The notes under the pieces were generated by a model, which was not told the DNA's origin, did no database searches, and saw nothing but the letters and a program-made list of their open reading frames with translations. From NCBI GenBank assembly GCA_016194935.1, contig JACQAO010000097.1:1-33416 (forward strand): a DNA stretch of 33,416 nucleotides. The letters run 5' to 3'. Position 1 is the first letter of the stretch; each line of letters opens with the position of its first letter. The translations under genes and the position numbers were made by a program. Below, piece by piece: positions 1 through 10,180 of the stretch. The DNA comes from Betaproteobacteria bacterium (GTDB taxonomy: Bacteria > Pseudomonadota > Gammaproteobacteria > Burkholderiales > Rhodocyclaceae).

Positions 1-2
1 AT

Positions 3-146
3 CCCGCCATAAAAACATTCGCCGACCGCCTCAAGCAAGCTGGAAAACCTCCCAAGGTCGTCATCGTCGCCTGTATGCGAAAGCTGCTCATCATCATGAA
101 TTCCATTGTGAAAAATAATGCGCCTTGGACTACCAATTCTGCTTGA
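3..146 (+). CDS. IS110-family transposase, C-terminal fragment (cut by window edge)
   Basis: An open frame enters from the left edge and ends at TGA 144-146, giving 47 residues. The stretch with F-x-x-RL, GKPPKVV, then ACMRKLL and a final APW matches the conserved C-terminal tail of IS110/IS116/IS902 transposases (family pattern RL-x-x-x-GKP-K-V...A-C-MRKLL...N-x-x-x...W). The catalytic DEDD and serine domains would lie outside the window. Whether the full element is intact cannot be judged. It ends 42 bp from the stop codon of the convergent APH-like kinase gene, so the right end of the insertion sequence probably lies between the two. The family call is moderately sure because only the tail is visible. 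Confidence 0.7.
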   Translation, partial: PAIKTFADRLKQAGKPPKVVIVACMRKLLIIMNSIVKNNAPWTTNSA

Positions 147-188
147 CTTGGAACACGGTTGCTCTGTGGCTAGCTGTTTTTTCCAGGT

Positions 189-1259
189 TCAGCGTTGCGC
201 CATGATGCGTTCAACCTGCCGCCAGGCGGCTTCCGCCAATGGCCTGGCGCGCTTGCCGGTTTCAATGGCTTCCTGGCTGGCTGCGTTGCCCTGCAAGGCG
301 CGCGCCATGATGCCTTGCAGGATGGCGGCGAGGCGGAACATATTAAAGGCCATGTAGTACTCCCACTCCTGCGGCGCGATCTGCGCGCGACCGGTGCGGC
401 GGCAATAGGCGGCGACATATTCGGCCTCGCCGGGGATGCCCAGCGCCGCATGGTCGACGTCGGCCAGGCCGCGAAACTGGCCGGGCGACAGCCGCCAGGT
501 CATGCAGTGATAGGCGAAGTCGGTGAGCGGATGACCCAGCGTCGACAACTCCCAGTCGAGCACCGCCAGGATGCGCGGCTCGCTGGGATGGAAGATCACA
601 TTGTCGAGGCGGAAGTCGCCATGCACGATGCGCGTCTCGTCGCCGGCGGGAATGTGCTGCGGCAGCCAGGCGATGAGTTGATCCATGGCCTCGATTTTTT
701 CCGTCTCCGCCGCCTGGTACTGCTTGCTCCAGCGCGCCACCTGGCGCTCCAGGTAATTGCCCGGCTTGCCGTAATCGCCCAGGCCGACTGCTGCGTAATC
801 GACTGTATGCAGCGCGGCGATGACGCGGTTCATCTCGTCGTAAATGGCGCGTCTCTCTGCCGGTGATAAGCCCGGCAAGGTTGGGTCCCAGAGGATGCGG
901 CCCTCGACGTAATCCATGATGTAGAAGGCAGTGCCGACGACGGATTGGTCCTCGCACAATGCGTAGCTTTTCGCCACCGGCACTTCGGTCTGCGCCAGCG
1001 CAGTAATGACGCGATACTCGCGCTCCACCGCGTGCGCCGAGGGCAGCAGCTTGCCCGGCGGCTTGCGGCGCATGACGTAACCCTTGCCGTCTTCGGCGCG
1101 GATCAGATAGGTCGGGTTCGACTGGCCGCCCTTGAACTGCTCGACCTGGAGCGCGCCTTTGAAACCCTCCACCTGCTGCCGCATCCACTCCGCCAGGCGT
1201 TGCGTGTCGAAAGCATGCTGTGGCGCAACCGGGCGCGTCCCGGTGAAGCTCGATGTCAT
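189..1259 (-). CDS. APH-like phosphotransferase (acyl-CoA dehydrogenase-associated kinase family)
   Basis: A 356-residue protein of the aminoglycoside phosphotransferase/choline kinase fold. Visible motifs are the N-lobe loop FKGGQSNPTYLI, the catalytic loop HGDFRLDN (Asp as base) and the metal-binding LDWE that replaces the DFG motif. This subfamily is fused to acyl-CoA dehydrogenase in eukaryotic ACAD10/11, where the kinase phosphorylates 4-hydroxyacyl chains before beta-oxidation; in bacteria it is commonly found beside acyl-CoA dehydrogenases. It is the last gene of the long minus-strand operon. The ATG at 1257-1259 overlaps the TGA of the upstream reductase by four bases (ATGA), which fixes the start. 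Antibiotic resistance is unlikely in this context. A role in phosphorylating a hydroxyacyl intermediate is inference from family and neighbours. Confidence 0.88.
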   Translation of the reverse strand: MTSSFTGTRPVAPQHAFDTQRLAEWMRQQVEGFKGALQVEQFKGGQSNPTYLIRAEDGKGYVMRRKPPGKLLPSAHAVEREYRVITALAQTEVPVAKSYALCEDQSVVGTAFYIMDYVEGRILWDPTLPGLSPAERRAIYDEMNRVIAALHTVDYAAVGLGDYGKPGNYLERQVARWSKQYQAAETEKIEAMDQLIAWLPQHIPAGDETRIVHGDFRLDNVIFHPSEPRILAVLDWELSTLGHPLTDFAYHCMTWRLSPGQFRGLADVDHAALGIPGEAEYVAAYCRRTGRAQIAPQEWEYYMAFNMFRLAAILQGIMARALQGNAASQEAIETGKRARPLAEAAWRQVERIMAQR

Positions 1260-2266
1260 ACCAGCTTCACTACCTGCTTGCCGAAGTTCTGCCCTTTCAG
1301 CATCCCGATAAATGCCGCCGGCGCCTGCGCCAGTCCTTGCGCAACGCTCTCGCGGTACTTGATGCGGCCACTGCCGACATGGCCAGCCAGTTCCGCCAGC
1401 GCCACCGGCCAGCGCGGCAAATGTTCGGAGACGATGAAGCCCTGCATCTTGATGCGATTGACCAGCACCGAGCCGATGTTTTTCATCGGGTAGGGCGCGG
1501 AATTGTACTGGGAGATCAGGCCGCACACTGCAATGCGCGAGAAGGGGTTCATGCGGCCCAGCAGGGTATCGAAAATCTCCCCGCCGACATTCTCGAACAG
1601 GCAGTCGATGCCATCAGGCGTCGCCGCCTTGAGGTCGGCCCAGAGCTTGCCTGCCTTGTAGTCTATGCAGGCATCGAAACCCAGCTCCTCCACCACATAA
1701 CGGCATTTCTCCGCGCCGCCGGCGATGCCGACCGCGCGGTAGCCGTGAATTTTCGCCAACTGGCCGACCACGCTGCCCACCGCGCCGGAAGCCGCCGTCA
1801 CCACCACCGTCTCACCCGCCTTGGGTGTGCAGATATCCAGCAGGCCGATCCAGGCCGTCACGCCGGGCATGCCGAGCACGCCGAGATAGGCGGACAGCGG
1901 GACTTTTCCGGCATCGACTTTTTGCAGCAGGCTGCCATCGCTGATGCCATACAACTGCCAGCCGAGTTGTCCGACCACCTTGTCGCCCGCCTGGAATTTC
2001 GGGTGGCACGATTTCACTACCTCGCCCACCGTGCCGCCCACCATCACCGCGCCGATGACCACCGGCTGGGCGTAGGATTTGGTGTCGTTCATACGACCGC
2101 GCATGTAAGGATCGAGCGAAAGGTAATGGTTGCGCACCAGCAACTCGCCTTCCTTCGGTTCGGGAATGTCGCTCTCGACCAGGCGGAAGTTCTCTGCCTC
2201 GACCCAGGCGGCGGGTCGGCTGGCGAGGACGATTTGCAGATTTTTTTCGGTCATGGTTTCACTCAC
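1256..2266 (-). CDS. NADP-dependent MDR-family oxidoreductase (CurA / prostaglandin-reductase type)
   Basis: A 336-residue zinc-independent medium-chain reductase. It has the N-terminal QIVLASRP stretch and the LDPYMRGRM motif (about residues 51-59) typical of CurA, alkenal/one oxidoreductase and prostaglandin reductase proteins. The nucleotide-binding glycine motif AASGAVGS lies near 158-165. No catalytic zinc cysteines are seen. Members reduce the C=C bond of alpha,beta-unsaturated carbonyls with NADPH. The GTG start at 2264-2266 overlaps the SDR stop as GTGA; an ATG at 2252-2254, four codons later, is an equally possible start and sits closer to the conserved N terminus. It lies between the SDR and the APH-like kinase, so it may reduce an enoyl intermediate of the same pathway, but the substrate is unknown. 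Confidence 0.88.
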   Translation of the reverse strand: MSETMTEKNLQIVLASRPAAWVEAENFRLVESDIPEPKEGELLVRNHYLSLDPYMRGRMNDTKSYAQPVVIGAVMVGGTVGEVVKSCHPKFQAGDKVVGQLGWQLYGISDGSLLQKVDAGKVPLSAYLGVLGMPGVTAWIGLLDICTPKAGETVVVTAASGAVGSVVGQLAKIHGYRAVGIAGGAEKCRYVVEELGFDACIDYKAGKLWADLKAATPDGIDCLFENVGGEIFDTLLGRMNPFSRIAVCGLISQYNSAPYPMKNIGSVLVNRIKMQGFIVSEHLPRWPVALAELAGHVGSGRIKYRESVAQGLAQAPAAFIGMLKGQNFGKQVVKLV

Positions 2267-3036
2267 GCTGTGCTGGCGCCGCCATCGACGGCGATATATT
2301 GGCCGGTGATGTGGCGCGAGGCTTCTGAAGCCAGGAACACCGCCACGCCTTTCAAGTCTTCATCGCCGCCGAGGCGATGCAGCGGCGTAGATGCGATCAC
2401 CATTTTCCCGATTTTCTCCAGCAGGACTTGCGACATTTTTGAGGGGAAGAAACCGGGGCAGATGGCGTTGACGTTGATGTTGTACTTACCCCATTCCGAA
2501 GCCAGCGCCCTCGTGAAATTGACCGCCGCGCCCTTGCTGGTGTTGTAGGCAATGGTGGTCATGTCGGGCGGCCCGCCGGAGAGTCCCGCGACCGAGGCGA
2601 TGTTGATGATCTTGCCGGATTTCTGCGGAATCATCACGCGCTTGCCGACTTCGCGGCTGAGAAAAAACATGGCGTCGATGTTGAGCTTCATCACCTTGTG
2701 CCAGGCTTCGTCCGGGGTGTCCTCGGCCGGCGCGCCCCAGGTGGCGCCGGCGTTATTCACCAGGATGTCGATGCCGCCGAACTTCGCCAGCACCTGGTCG
2801 ACCAGGCCGGGGATGGTTTCAAATTTCGACAGGTCGCCGGTGATGGTCAGGCATTCGATGCCCAGCTTGTCGAGATGCGCGGCGGTTTCAGCCAGCTCGT
2901 TGGGCTTGCGCGCGGTGATCGCCACCTTGCAGCCCATCTCGCCCAGCGCTTCGGCCATTTGCAGGCCGAGGCCGCGCGAGCCACCGGTGATCAGCGCAAC
3001 CTTGCCGCTTAGATCGAAAAGTTTTTTTACGTTCAT
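2263..3036 (-). CDS. Short-chain dehydrogenase/reductase (SDR)
   Basis: A 257-residue classical SDR. It has the TGGSRGLG cofactor motif at residues 17-24, NNAG at 94-97, and the catalytic Ser148, Tyr164 and Lys168 (YNTSK). A C-terminal GQYIAVDGG completes the family signature. An Arg three residues after the glycine motif start and another after the second beta-strand (TARKP) suggest NADP(H) preference, though this is inference. The ATG at 3034-3036 follows the thiolase stop by one base (TGAAATG), so translation is probably coupled. A longer frame upstream overlaps the thiolase gene and lacks family similarity. Likely role: oxidation or reduction of a hydroxy/keto group on a pathway intermediate; the substrate cannot be read from the sequence. 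Confidence 0.9.
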   Translation of the reverse strand: MNVKKLFDLSGKVALITGGSRGLGLQMAEALGEMGCKVAITARKPNELAETAAHLDKLGIECLTITGDLSKFETIPGLVDQVLAKFGGIDILVNNAGATWGAPAEDTPDEAWHKVMKLNIDAMFFLSREVGKRVMIPQKSGKIINIASVAGLSGGPPDMTTIAYNTSKGAAVNFTRALASEWGKYNINVNAICPGFFPSKMSQVLLEKIGKMVIASTPLHRLGGDEDLKGVAVFLASEASRHITGQYIAVDGGASTA

Positions 3037-3037
3037 T

Positions 3038-4216
<1,179 letters not shown>

Positions 4217-4232
4217 TTTCTTACTCCTGGAA

Positions 4233-6320
4233 TCAGTTGAACGTTTTGCCTTCAGCGGCGAGTTTGGCCAGTAGTGGCGCGGGTTTCCAGAACTCGCCGT
4301 GGCGGCCGCGCGCATATTTGCGCATGGCATTCACCACATTCGGCAAGCCCACCGTGTCGGCATACAGCATCGGGCCACCGCGATGGAAAGGGAAGCCGTA
4401 GCCGGTGAGGTACACCATGTCGATGTCGGAAGCGCGCTGGGCGATGCCTTCCTCCAGAATGTACGCCGCCTCATTGACCAGCGAGTACACCAAACGCTCG
4501 ACAATCTCCCGGTCGGAAATCTTGCGCCGCTCCAAGCCCAAATCCTTGGAGCATTGCAGCACCATGTCGTTGACCTGCTGGTTCGGGTAGGCGGTGCGGT
4601 CGCCGGGTTTGTAGTCGTACCAACCTGCGCCGGTCTTCTGGCCGTAACGGCCCATCTCGCAGAGCAGGTCGCCGGTTTTCGAATACTTCATGTTGGGCCG
4701 CTCCTGGTAGCGACGCTTGCGGATCGCCCAGCCGATGTCGTTGCCGGCCAGGTCGCCCATGCGGAACGGCCCCATGGCGAAACCGAATTTCTCGACCGCC
4801 TTGTCGACCTGCTCCGGCAGGCAGCCCTCTTCCAGCAGGAAGCCGGCCTGACGGCCATACTGCTCGATCATGCGGTTGCCGATGAAGCCGTCGCAGACGC
4901 CGGAGATCACCGCCGTCTTCCTGATTTTTTTCGCAACCTGCATCACCGTCGCCAGCACATCCTTGGCGGTGGCCGCGCCACGCACCACTTCCAGCAGCTT
5001 CATGACATTGGCCGGGCTGAAGAAATGCAGGCCGACCACGTCTCCCGGCCGCTTGGTGAAACCGGCGATCTTGTTCACGTCCAGCGTCGAGGTATTGGAG
5101 GCCAGAATCGCGCCGGGCTTGGCGACTTCATCGAGCTTTTTGAACACCTGCTCCTTGATGCCGATTTCCTCGAACACCGCTTCGATGATCAAGTCGGCGT
5201 CCTTGAGGTCGTCATAGGATAGGGATGGCTTGAGCAACGCCATGCGGCTATCGAGTTTTTCCTGGGTCAGCTTGCCTTTTTTCAACGAGCTTTCGTAGTT
5301 CCTGCGGATGGTGGCGACGCCCTTGTCGAGCGCCTCCTGTTTCATCTCCAGCATGGTCACCGGGATGCCGGCGTTGAGGAAGTTCATGCTGATGCCGCCG
5401 CCCATGGTGCCGGCGCCGATCACGCCGACTTTTTCGATCTTGCGCAGCGGCGTATCCGCCGGTACATCCGCGATCTTGGAAGCCGCCCGTTCACCAAAGA
5501 AAAAGTGACGTAAGGCTTTCGACTCCGGCGTCTGGATCAGGTACAAAAAAGCCTCGCGTTCGACCTTTAAACCTTCGTCGAAATTTTTGGCGGTGATTGC
5601 CGCCGCCACCGCGTCAACGCATTTCAGCGGCGCCGGGAAAGGGCCGGCGACAGGCTTCACCATGTTGCGGGCGAACTGCATGAAGGCTTCGTAGCCCGGA
5701 TAGTCGATCTTCATGTCGCGCACCAGCTTCAGCGGGCGCTTTTCGGCGACCACTTTGGCGGCGAAGGCCAGCGCGCCTTGCAGCAGATCGCCTTCGATCA
5801 TTTCATCGAACAGCGCGGTCTTGGCGAGTTGCTCGGACGGCACGTCGGCGCCGGAGACGATCATGTTCAGCGCCGCCTCGACGCCAATCACTCGCGGCAA
5901 ACGCTGCGTGCCGCCAGCGCCCGGCAGCAGGCCCAGCTTGACTTCCGGCAGGGCGATCTTGGCCCCCGGCGCGGCGATACGAAAATGGCAGGCCAGCGCC
6001 AGCTCCAGACCGCCGCCCATGGCGACCGCATGGAGCGCCGCGATCACCGGCTTGTCGCTGCTCTCGACGAAATTGATGACGGTGTGCAAGTTAGGCTCAG
6101 CCAGAGCCGCCGGCGTGTTGAACTCGGTGATGTCGGCGCCGCCCGAGAAAGCCTTGCCGGCGCCGATCAGGACAATGGCCTGGATGCCGGCATCGTCGTT
6201 GGCGCGGGTGATGCCTTCCGTGATGCCGGAACGCAACGCATGGCCGAGGCCATTCACCGGCGGATTGTTAAGGGTGATGACGGCAACATTGCCATGTACT
6301 GCATAGTTTTCGCTGCTCAT
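4233..6320 (-). CDS. Bifunctional enoyl-CoA hydratase / 3-hydroxyacyl-CoA dehydrogenase (PimF/FadJ-like)
   Basis: A 695-residue two-domain beta-oxidation enzyme. The N-terminal crotonase domain (about 1-200) has the oxyanion-hole region FSGGAD and both catalytic glutamates, Glu106 (GGGLE) and Glu126 (LPEVKLG). The NAD-binding domain starts near 297 with the GAGTMGGG motif at 302-309, followed by the conserved [16 protein letters not shown] with the catalytic His, and two C-terminal dehydrogenase domains. The length and N terminus resemble PimF of pimelate degradation more than E. coli FadB. ATG 6318-6320 has AGGAG at suitable spacing; an upstream extension is not supported. It lies 82 bp after livF with no terminator seen, so it is probably co-transcribed with the transporter. 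Confidence 0.93.
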   Translation of the reverse strand: MSSENYAVHGNVAVITLNNPPVNGLGHALRSGITEGITRANDDAGIQAIVLIGAGKAFSGGADITEFNTPAALAEPNLHTVINFVESSDKPVIAALHAVAMGGGLELALACHFRIAAPGAKIALPEVKLGLLPGAGGTQRLPRVIGVEAALNMIVSGADVPSEQLAKTALFDEMIEGDLLQGALAFAAKVVAEKRPLKLVRDMKIDYPGYEAFMQFARNMVKPVAGPFPAPLKCVDAVAAAITAKNFDEGLKVEREAFLYLIQTPESKALRHFFFGERAASKIADVPADTPLRKIEKVGVIGAGTMGGGISMNFLNAGIPVTMLEMKQEALDKGVATIRRNYESSLKKGKLTQEKLDSRMALLKPSLSYDDLKDADLIIEAVFEEIGIKEQVFKKLDEVAKPGAILASNTSTLDVNKIAGFTKRPGDVVGLHFFSPANVMKLLEVVRGAATAKDVLATVMQVAKKIRKTAVISGVCDGFIGNRMIEQYGRQAGFLLEEGCLPEQVDKAVEKFGFAMGPFRMGDLAGNDIGWAIRKRRYQERPNMKYSKTGDLLCEMGRYGQKTGAGWYDYKPGDRTAYPNQQVNDMVLQCSKDLGLERRKISDREIVERLVYSLVNEAAYILEEGIAQRASDIDMVYLTGYGFPFHRGGPMLYADTVGLPNVVNAMRKYARGRHGEFWKPAPLLAKLAAEGKTFN

Positions 6321-6402
6321 GCTTGCTCCTGCCTGGTCAAAATCAATCAATGCGGTGACACTATGATAGCTGTCCACCGCTGTCGCTGTCTTCACACTTT
6401 CT

Positions 6403-7098
6403 TCAAACTTCCAGCCACTCCTTGCGCAACGCCGCGTCGTTGCCGAATTCCTGCGGCGTGCCTTCAAACACGATGCGGCCATGGCCCATCACATAGAGTC
6501 GTTGCGAGATGTCCAGGGCGATGGCCAGCTTCTGCTCGACCAGCAGGATGGAGATGCCGCGCTGCTTGACCTGATCGAGAAAGACGGCCACCTGCTCGAC
6601 GATCTTCGGCGCCAGTCCTTCGGTCGGCTCGTCGATCATAATCAGTTGCGGATCGCCCATCAGTGTGCGGCACAAGGTCAACATCTGCTGCTCGCCGCCG
6701 GACAGCACGCCGGCCAGGATGTCGATGCGCTCCTTGAGGCACGGAAACAAATCGAACATGTCCTCCATCGTCCAGTTTCCGTTCGCCTTGGCGCTCTTCA
6801 CGCCGAGCATCAGGTTCTGCCGCACCGTCAAATCCTGGAAAATCGCACGGTCCTCCGGAACATAACCCAAGCCCCGGCGGGCAATCTCGAAAGGTTTTTT
6901 GCCCAGCAGTTCCTCGCCGCGCCAGCGTACGCTGCCTCTGGCGCTTACCTGGCCCATCACGGCTTTGATGGCGGTCGAGCGCCCGACGCCGTTGCGTCCC
7001 AGCAGGCTGACGATCTCGCCCTCTCCGACGCTGAAATGCACGCCGTGCAGAATGTGGCTCTTGCCGTAGAAAGCATGCAGGCCGCTGACTTCAAGCAT
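6403..7098 (-). CDS. livF: Branched-chain amino-acid-type ABC transporter ATP-binding protein LivF
   Basis: A 231-residue ABC ATPase of LivF type. The Walker A region is GRNGVGRST at residues 34-42, in which the usual lysine is Arg40. The signature motif LSGGEQQ and Walker B LIMIDEPTEGLAP are intact, followed by the H-loop region. The start ATG 7096-7098 overlaps the end of livG by eight bases. A longer frame overlapping livG does not resemble the family. It powers uptake together with LivG and the LivHM permease. Liv-type transporters next to catabolic genes often import aromatic or other carboxylic acids, so the substrate here need not be an amino acid. The Walker A Lys-to-Arg change is described as a separate finding. 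Confidence 0.93.
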   Translation of the reverse strand: MLEVSGLHAFYGKSHILHGVHFSVGEGEIVSLLGRNGVGRSTAIKAVMGQVSARGSVRWRGEELLGKKPFEIARRGLGYVPEDRAIFQDLTVRQNLMLGVKSAKANGNWTMEDMFDLFPCLKERIDILAGVLSGGEQQMLTLCRTLMGDPQLIMIDEPTEGLAPKIVEQVAVFLDQVKQRGISILLVEQKLAIALDISQRLYVMGHGRIVFEGTPQEFGNDAALRKEWLEV

Positions 7099-7879
7099 GG
7101 CCCGTCTCCGCTGCCGCTGCGGCGGCAGCGCCCAGGTAGGCTTCCTGCACCGCGCGATTGGTGCGGATTTCCTCCGGCGTGCCGGTGGCGATGATCTCCC
7201 CATACACCAGCACCGAGATGCGATCCGCCAGGCCGAACACCACGCGCATGTCGTGTTCCACCATCACCAACGTCTTGCCTGCGGTGACGCGGCGAATCAG
7301 GGCCACCGCCTGCTCGGTCTCGCTGTTGCTCATGCCGGCGGTCGGCTCGTCGAGCAGAATCACCTCGGCGCCGCCGGCGATGGTGATGCCGATCTCCAGG
7401 GCGCGCTGCTCGGCGTAGGAAAGCACTCCCGCCGGGGTGTCGCGGCGGTGCGTCAGGCCGATCTCCGCAGCCACGTCTTGCGCCCGCTGGTTGGCGTTGC
7501 GCAACACCGCCAGCCGCCGCCAGAAAGCATAGCGGTAGCCGAGCGGCCAGAGCACGGCGCAGCGTAAATTCTCCAGCACCGAAAGATTGTGGAAAATATT
7601 GGTCACCTGAAAGCTGCGCGACAAGCCGCGGCGCGTGATCTGGTGCGGCTTGAGGCCAACGACGCTGCTGCCGTTGAGAAAAATGTCGCCGCCGCTGACC
7701 GGGAAGCGCGCACTGATCAGGTTGAACAGCGTTGACTTGCCCGCGCCGTTCGGGCCGATGATGGCGTGCCGTTCGCCACGGGCAACGACGAGGCTGACGC
7801 CGTTGATGATGTGGGTGCGACCGAAGCTTTTTTTCACGGCTTCGAGCTGCAGGGCGGGCGCAGGCGTATTCATGCTCAT
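7091..7879 (-). CDS. livG: Branched-chain amino-acid-type ABC transporter ATP-binding protein LivG
   Basis: A 262-residue ABC ATPase. Walker A is canonical, GPNGAGKST at 42-50. The signature is LSYAEQRALEIG, as is usual for LivG, and Walker B is VILLDEPTAGMS, followed by VMVEHDM with the H-loop His. The protein ends with an alanine-rich tail. The ATG at 7877-7879 is preceded by a strong AGGGAGGAG and overlaps the livM stop as ATGA; a second ATG two codons later is less well placed. It is the second nucleotide-binding subunit of the five-gene uptake system and pairs with LivF. Confidence 0.93.
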   Translation of the reverse strand: MSMNTPAPALQLEAVKKSFGRTHIINGVSLVVARGERHAIIGPNGAGKSTLFNLISARFPVSGGDIFLNGSSVVGLKPHQITRRGLSRSFQVTNIFHNLSVLENLRCAVLWPLGYRYAFWRRLAVLRNANQRAQDVAAEIGLTHRRDTPAGVLSYAEQRALEIGITIAGGAEVILLDEPTAGMSNSETEQAVALIRRVTAGKTLVMVEHDMRVVFGLADRISVLVYGEIIATGTPEEIRTNRAVQEAYLGAAAAAAAETGHA

Positions 7880-9150
7880 GTCTCCTCCCTGCTTTCCAAC
7901 CGCAACAGCGCCCGCCGCCATGCGCCAGTCACCGCCGGCCAGCTTGCCCGCAACAGCACCAACCCGCCGCACAGCGCCGCCAGTGCGCCCAGCCAGGGCG
8001 TGGCGAGGGTAACGTCGATAGAGGCGCCGAGCAGGCGCAGCGGGATTTCCGCCGCCTCGGCCCGCTGGTAGGCCATCTCGACGAGGCCGATCAAACCGCA
8101 CGCCACCAGCGTCAGGGGCAGCGCCAGACGGACATAGGACGGCAGCACCCAGCCAAGCAGGCGCGCCTTCCACAGGCGCTGGTGCATGGACAGCAGGCTG
8201 GCGATGCCACCCGGCAGATACAACACTATGCACAGGAAAAACAATCCGAAATAAAACAACCAGGCTTTGGTCAGGCCCGACAGCGCGATTTGCAGCAGGG
8301 TGATGAGCACCGCACCAATGATGGGTCCGTGAAACCAGCCGACGCCGCCGACGAAAGCCATCATCAGCACCGCGCCCGAGGTCTGGGCGCCGAGTGTTTC
8401 GGCGGTGACGATCTCGTAGTTGAGGGCGGAGAGCGCGCCGGCAATCCCGGCGAAGCCGCCCGACAAGACCAGCATCATGAAACGCACCCACTGCGGATCG
8501 TAACCGACGAACTGCACCCGCTCCGGGTTGTCGCGCACGGCGTTGGCCATGCAGCCCAGCGGCGTCTGCGTCAGCGCATACATCGCCAGCATGCTGATGA
8601 AAGCCCAGCCGACGATCAGGTAGTACATCTCGATCTGCGGGCCGTAGCTAATGCCCAGTACCGCGCCACCGACCACCCGGTTGCCCGAGATGCCGCCCTC
8701 GCCGCCGAACAAGGCCGGGAACATCAGCGATGCCGAGGCCACCAGCTCGCCGATGCCCAGCGAGATCATGGCGAAAGCGGTGCCGGCGCGCTTGGTGGAT
8801 ACATAGCCGAACAGCACCCCGGCCAACAACCCGGCCAGCCCGCCCACCAGCGGCAGCAGGGTCACCGGCAACGGCAAGCCGCCTTTGCCGAGCAGGTTCA
8901 GGGTATGCATGGTGGCGAAAGCGCCGATGCCAAAATACACCGCATGGCCGAAGGAAAGCAGGCCGGTTTGGCCCAGCAGCATGTTGTAGGACAGGGCGAA
9001 GATCACCATGATGCCGATCTGGCACAGCAACGACAGGGCGAAGCCCTTGCTGAAAAGTAGCGGCAGGACGATCAACACGGCCAGCAGAACGCCCCAGCTC
9101 ACCAGGCGGCGTGGATGCAGCAACGGTGGCGGCGATGCATCGCAGTTCAT
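7876..9150 (-). CDS. livM: Branched-chain amino-acid-type ABC transporter permease LivM, with C-terminal extension
   Basis: A 424-residue inner-membrane permease. Hydrophobic segments run from about residue 18 to 313, with the family signature SYNMLLGQTGLLSFGHA near 54-70 and the cytoplasmic coupling region AVRDNPERVQFVGYDP near 204-219. Typical LivM proteins end soon after the last family helix (about 320-340 residues). This one continues for about 100 residues with two further hydrophobic stretches near 341-360 and 384-401. The ATG at 9148-9150 overlaps the livH stop (ATGA). It forms the membrane channel with LivH. Confidence 0.92.
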   Translation of the reverse strand: MNCDASPPPLLHPRRLVSWGVLLAVLIVLPLLFSKGFALSLLCQIGIMVIFALSYNMLLGQTGLLSFGHAVYFGIGAFATMHTLNLLGKGGLPLPVTLLPLVGGLAGLLAGVLFGYVSTKRAGTAFAMISLGIGELVASASLMFPALFGGEGGISGNRVVGGAVLGISYGPQIEMYYLIVGWAFISMLAMYALTQTPLGCMANAVRDNPERVQFVGYDPQWVRFMMLVLSGGFAGIAGALSALNYEIVTAETLGAQTSGAVLMMAFVGGVGWFHGPIIGAVLITLLQIALSGLTKAWLFYFGLFFLCIVLYLPGGIASLLSMHQRLWKARLLGWVLPSYVRLALPLTLVACGLIGLVEMAYQRAEAAEIPLRLLGASIDVTLATPWLGALAALCGGLVLLRASWPAVTGAWRRALLRLESREET

Positions 9151-10085
9151 GATTCGCGCGCTCCCATCAGGCCACGTGGACGGAACACCAGGATCGCCAC
9201 CATGAACAGGTAGGGCAGGATCGGCGCCAGTTGGGTCAAGGTCAGCCGCGCCATCGCGCCGCTGGCTTGCAGTTCCACGCCGAACAACGCGGCGATGTCG
9301 GTGATGGAAACATTCAAGCCGACGGCGAAAGTCTGCACGATGCCGATCAGCAACGAAGCCACGAAAGCCCCCGCCAGCGAGCCGAGTCCGCCCACCACCA
9401 CCACTACAAATACAATCGTGCCGACCGCCGCCGCCATGCCTGGTTCGGTGATGAAGGCGTTCCCGCCGATCACCCCGGCCAGCGCGGCCAGCGCCACGCC
9501 GCCGCCGAACACCAGCATGAAAATGCGCGGCACGTTATGGCCGAGCGCCTCGACCATGTCCGGCCGCGACAGCGCCGCCTGGACAATCAGGCCGGTGCGG
9601 GTGCGCGTCAGCAGTGCATACAGCGCCAGCAGCATGCCCACCGACACCAGCATCATGAAGCCCTTGTAGATCGGAAAATTGGAAGAGAACAGGGTGAACA
9701 GGGTGCCGTTGAGCGCCTCGGGAATGCGGTAGTCCACCGCCGCCTTGCCCCACACCAGGCGCACTATTTCCTCGATCAGGAAACTCAGGCCGAAGGTAAA
9801 CAGCAATTCCGCGACATGGCCGTACTTGTGCGCATTACGCAGGCCGTAGCGTTCGATCAGCACGCCGCACAGGCCGACCAGCAGCGGCGCAACCAGCAAC
9901 GCCGGCCAGAAGCCGAGGATGACGCTCACCTGGTAGGCGAAGTAGGCGCCAAGCATGTAAAAACTCGCATGCGCGAAATTCAGCACGCCCATCATGCTGA
10001 AAATCAGCGTCAGTCCGCTCGACAGCATGAACAGTAGCATCCCGTAGGTAATGCCGTTGAGCAGGGAAACCAGAACAAACTCCAT
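9147..10085 (-). CDS. livH: Branched-chain amino-acid-type ABC transporter permease LivH
   Basis: A 312-residue permease with about eight hydrophobic segments. The N terminus has NGITYGMLLFMLSSGLTLIF and GVLNFAHASFYMLGAY, the LivH family signature, and VVVVVGGLGSLAGAFVASLLIGI is the conserved C-terminal helix region. ATG 10083-10085 lies 95 bp downstream of the binding-protein gene, and two stem-loops occupy that gap. It is followed directly by livM with a four-base overlap. It is half of the permease heterodimer that receives ligand from the periplasmic binding protein. Confidence 0.93.
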   Translation of the reverse strand: MEFVLVSLLNGITYGMLLFMLSSGLTLIFSMMGVLNFAHASFYMLGAYFAYQVSVILGFWPALLVAPLLVGLCGVLIERYGLRNAHKYGHVAELLFTFGLSFLIEEIVRLVWGKAAVDYRIPEALNGTLFTLFSSNFPIYKGFMMLVSVGMLLALYALLTRTRTGLIVQAALSRPDMVEALGHNVPRIFMLVFGGGVALAALAGVIGGNAFITEPGMAAAVGTIVFVVVVVGGLGSLAGAFVASLLIGIVQTFAVGLNVSITDIAALFGVELQASGAMARLTLTQLAPILPYLFMVAILVFRPRGLMGARES

Positions 10086-10117
10086 GCTTAGCGCCTATTT
10101 CATATCTACCGATGAAT

Positions 10118-10139
10118 GGAGGGGGCCGCAGCCCCCTCC
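10118..10139 (-). promoter_or_regulatory. Strong stem-loop between binding-protein gene and livH
   Basis: A perfect 9-bp stem, GGAGGGGGC and GCCCCCTCC, encloses the loop CGCA. No U-tract follows on the minus strand, so it is not a classical terminator. In binding-protein transporters such an intercistronic stem protects or attenuates the transcript so that the binding protein is made in excess over the permease. That role is inferred. Confidence 0.65.
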
Positions 10140-10148
10140 TCCGTGCCG

Positions 10149-10166
10149 TTCCTGCACCAGCAGGAA
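10149..10166 (-). promoter_or_regulatory. Second stem-loop in the same intercistronic gap
   Basis: TTCCTGC-ACCA-GCAGGAA forms a perfect 7-bp stem with a 4-base loop, 15 bases past the binding-protein stop codon on the minus strand. Together with the stem at 10118-10139 it makes a tandem hairpin pair just 3' of the first cistron. Confidence 0.5.
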
Positions 10167-10180
10167 TGATAGTCAGGCGC

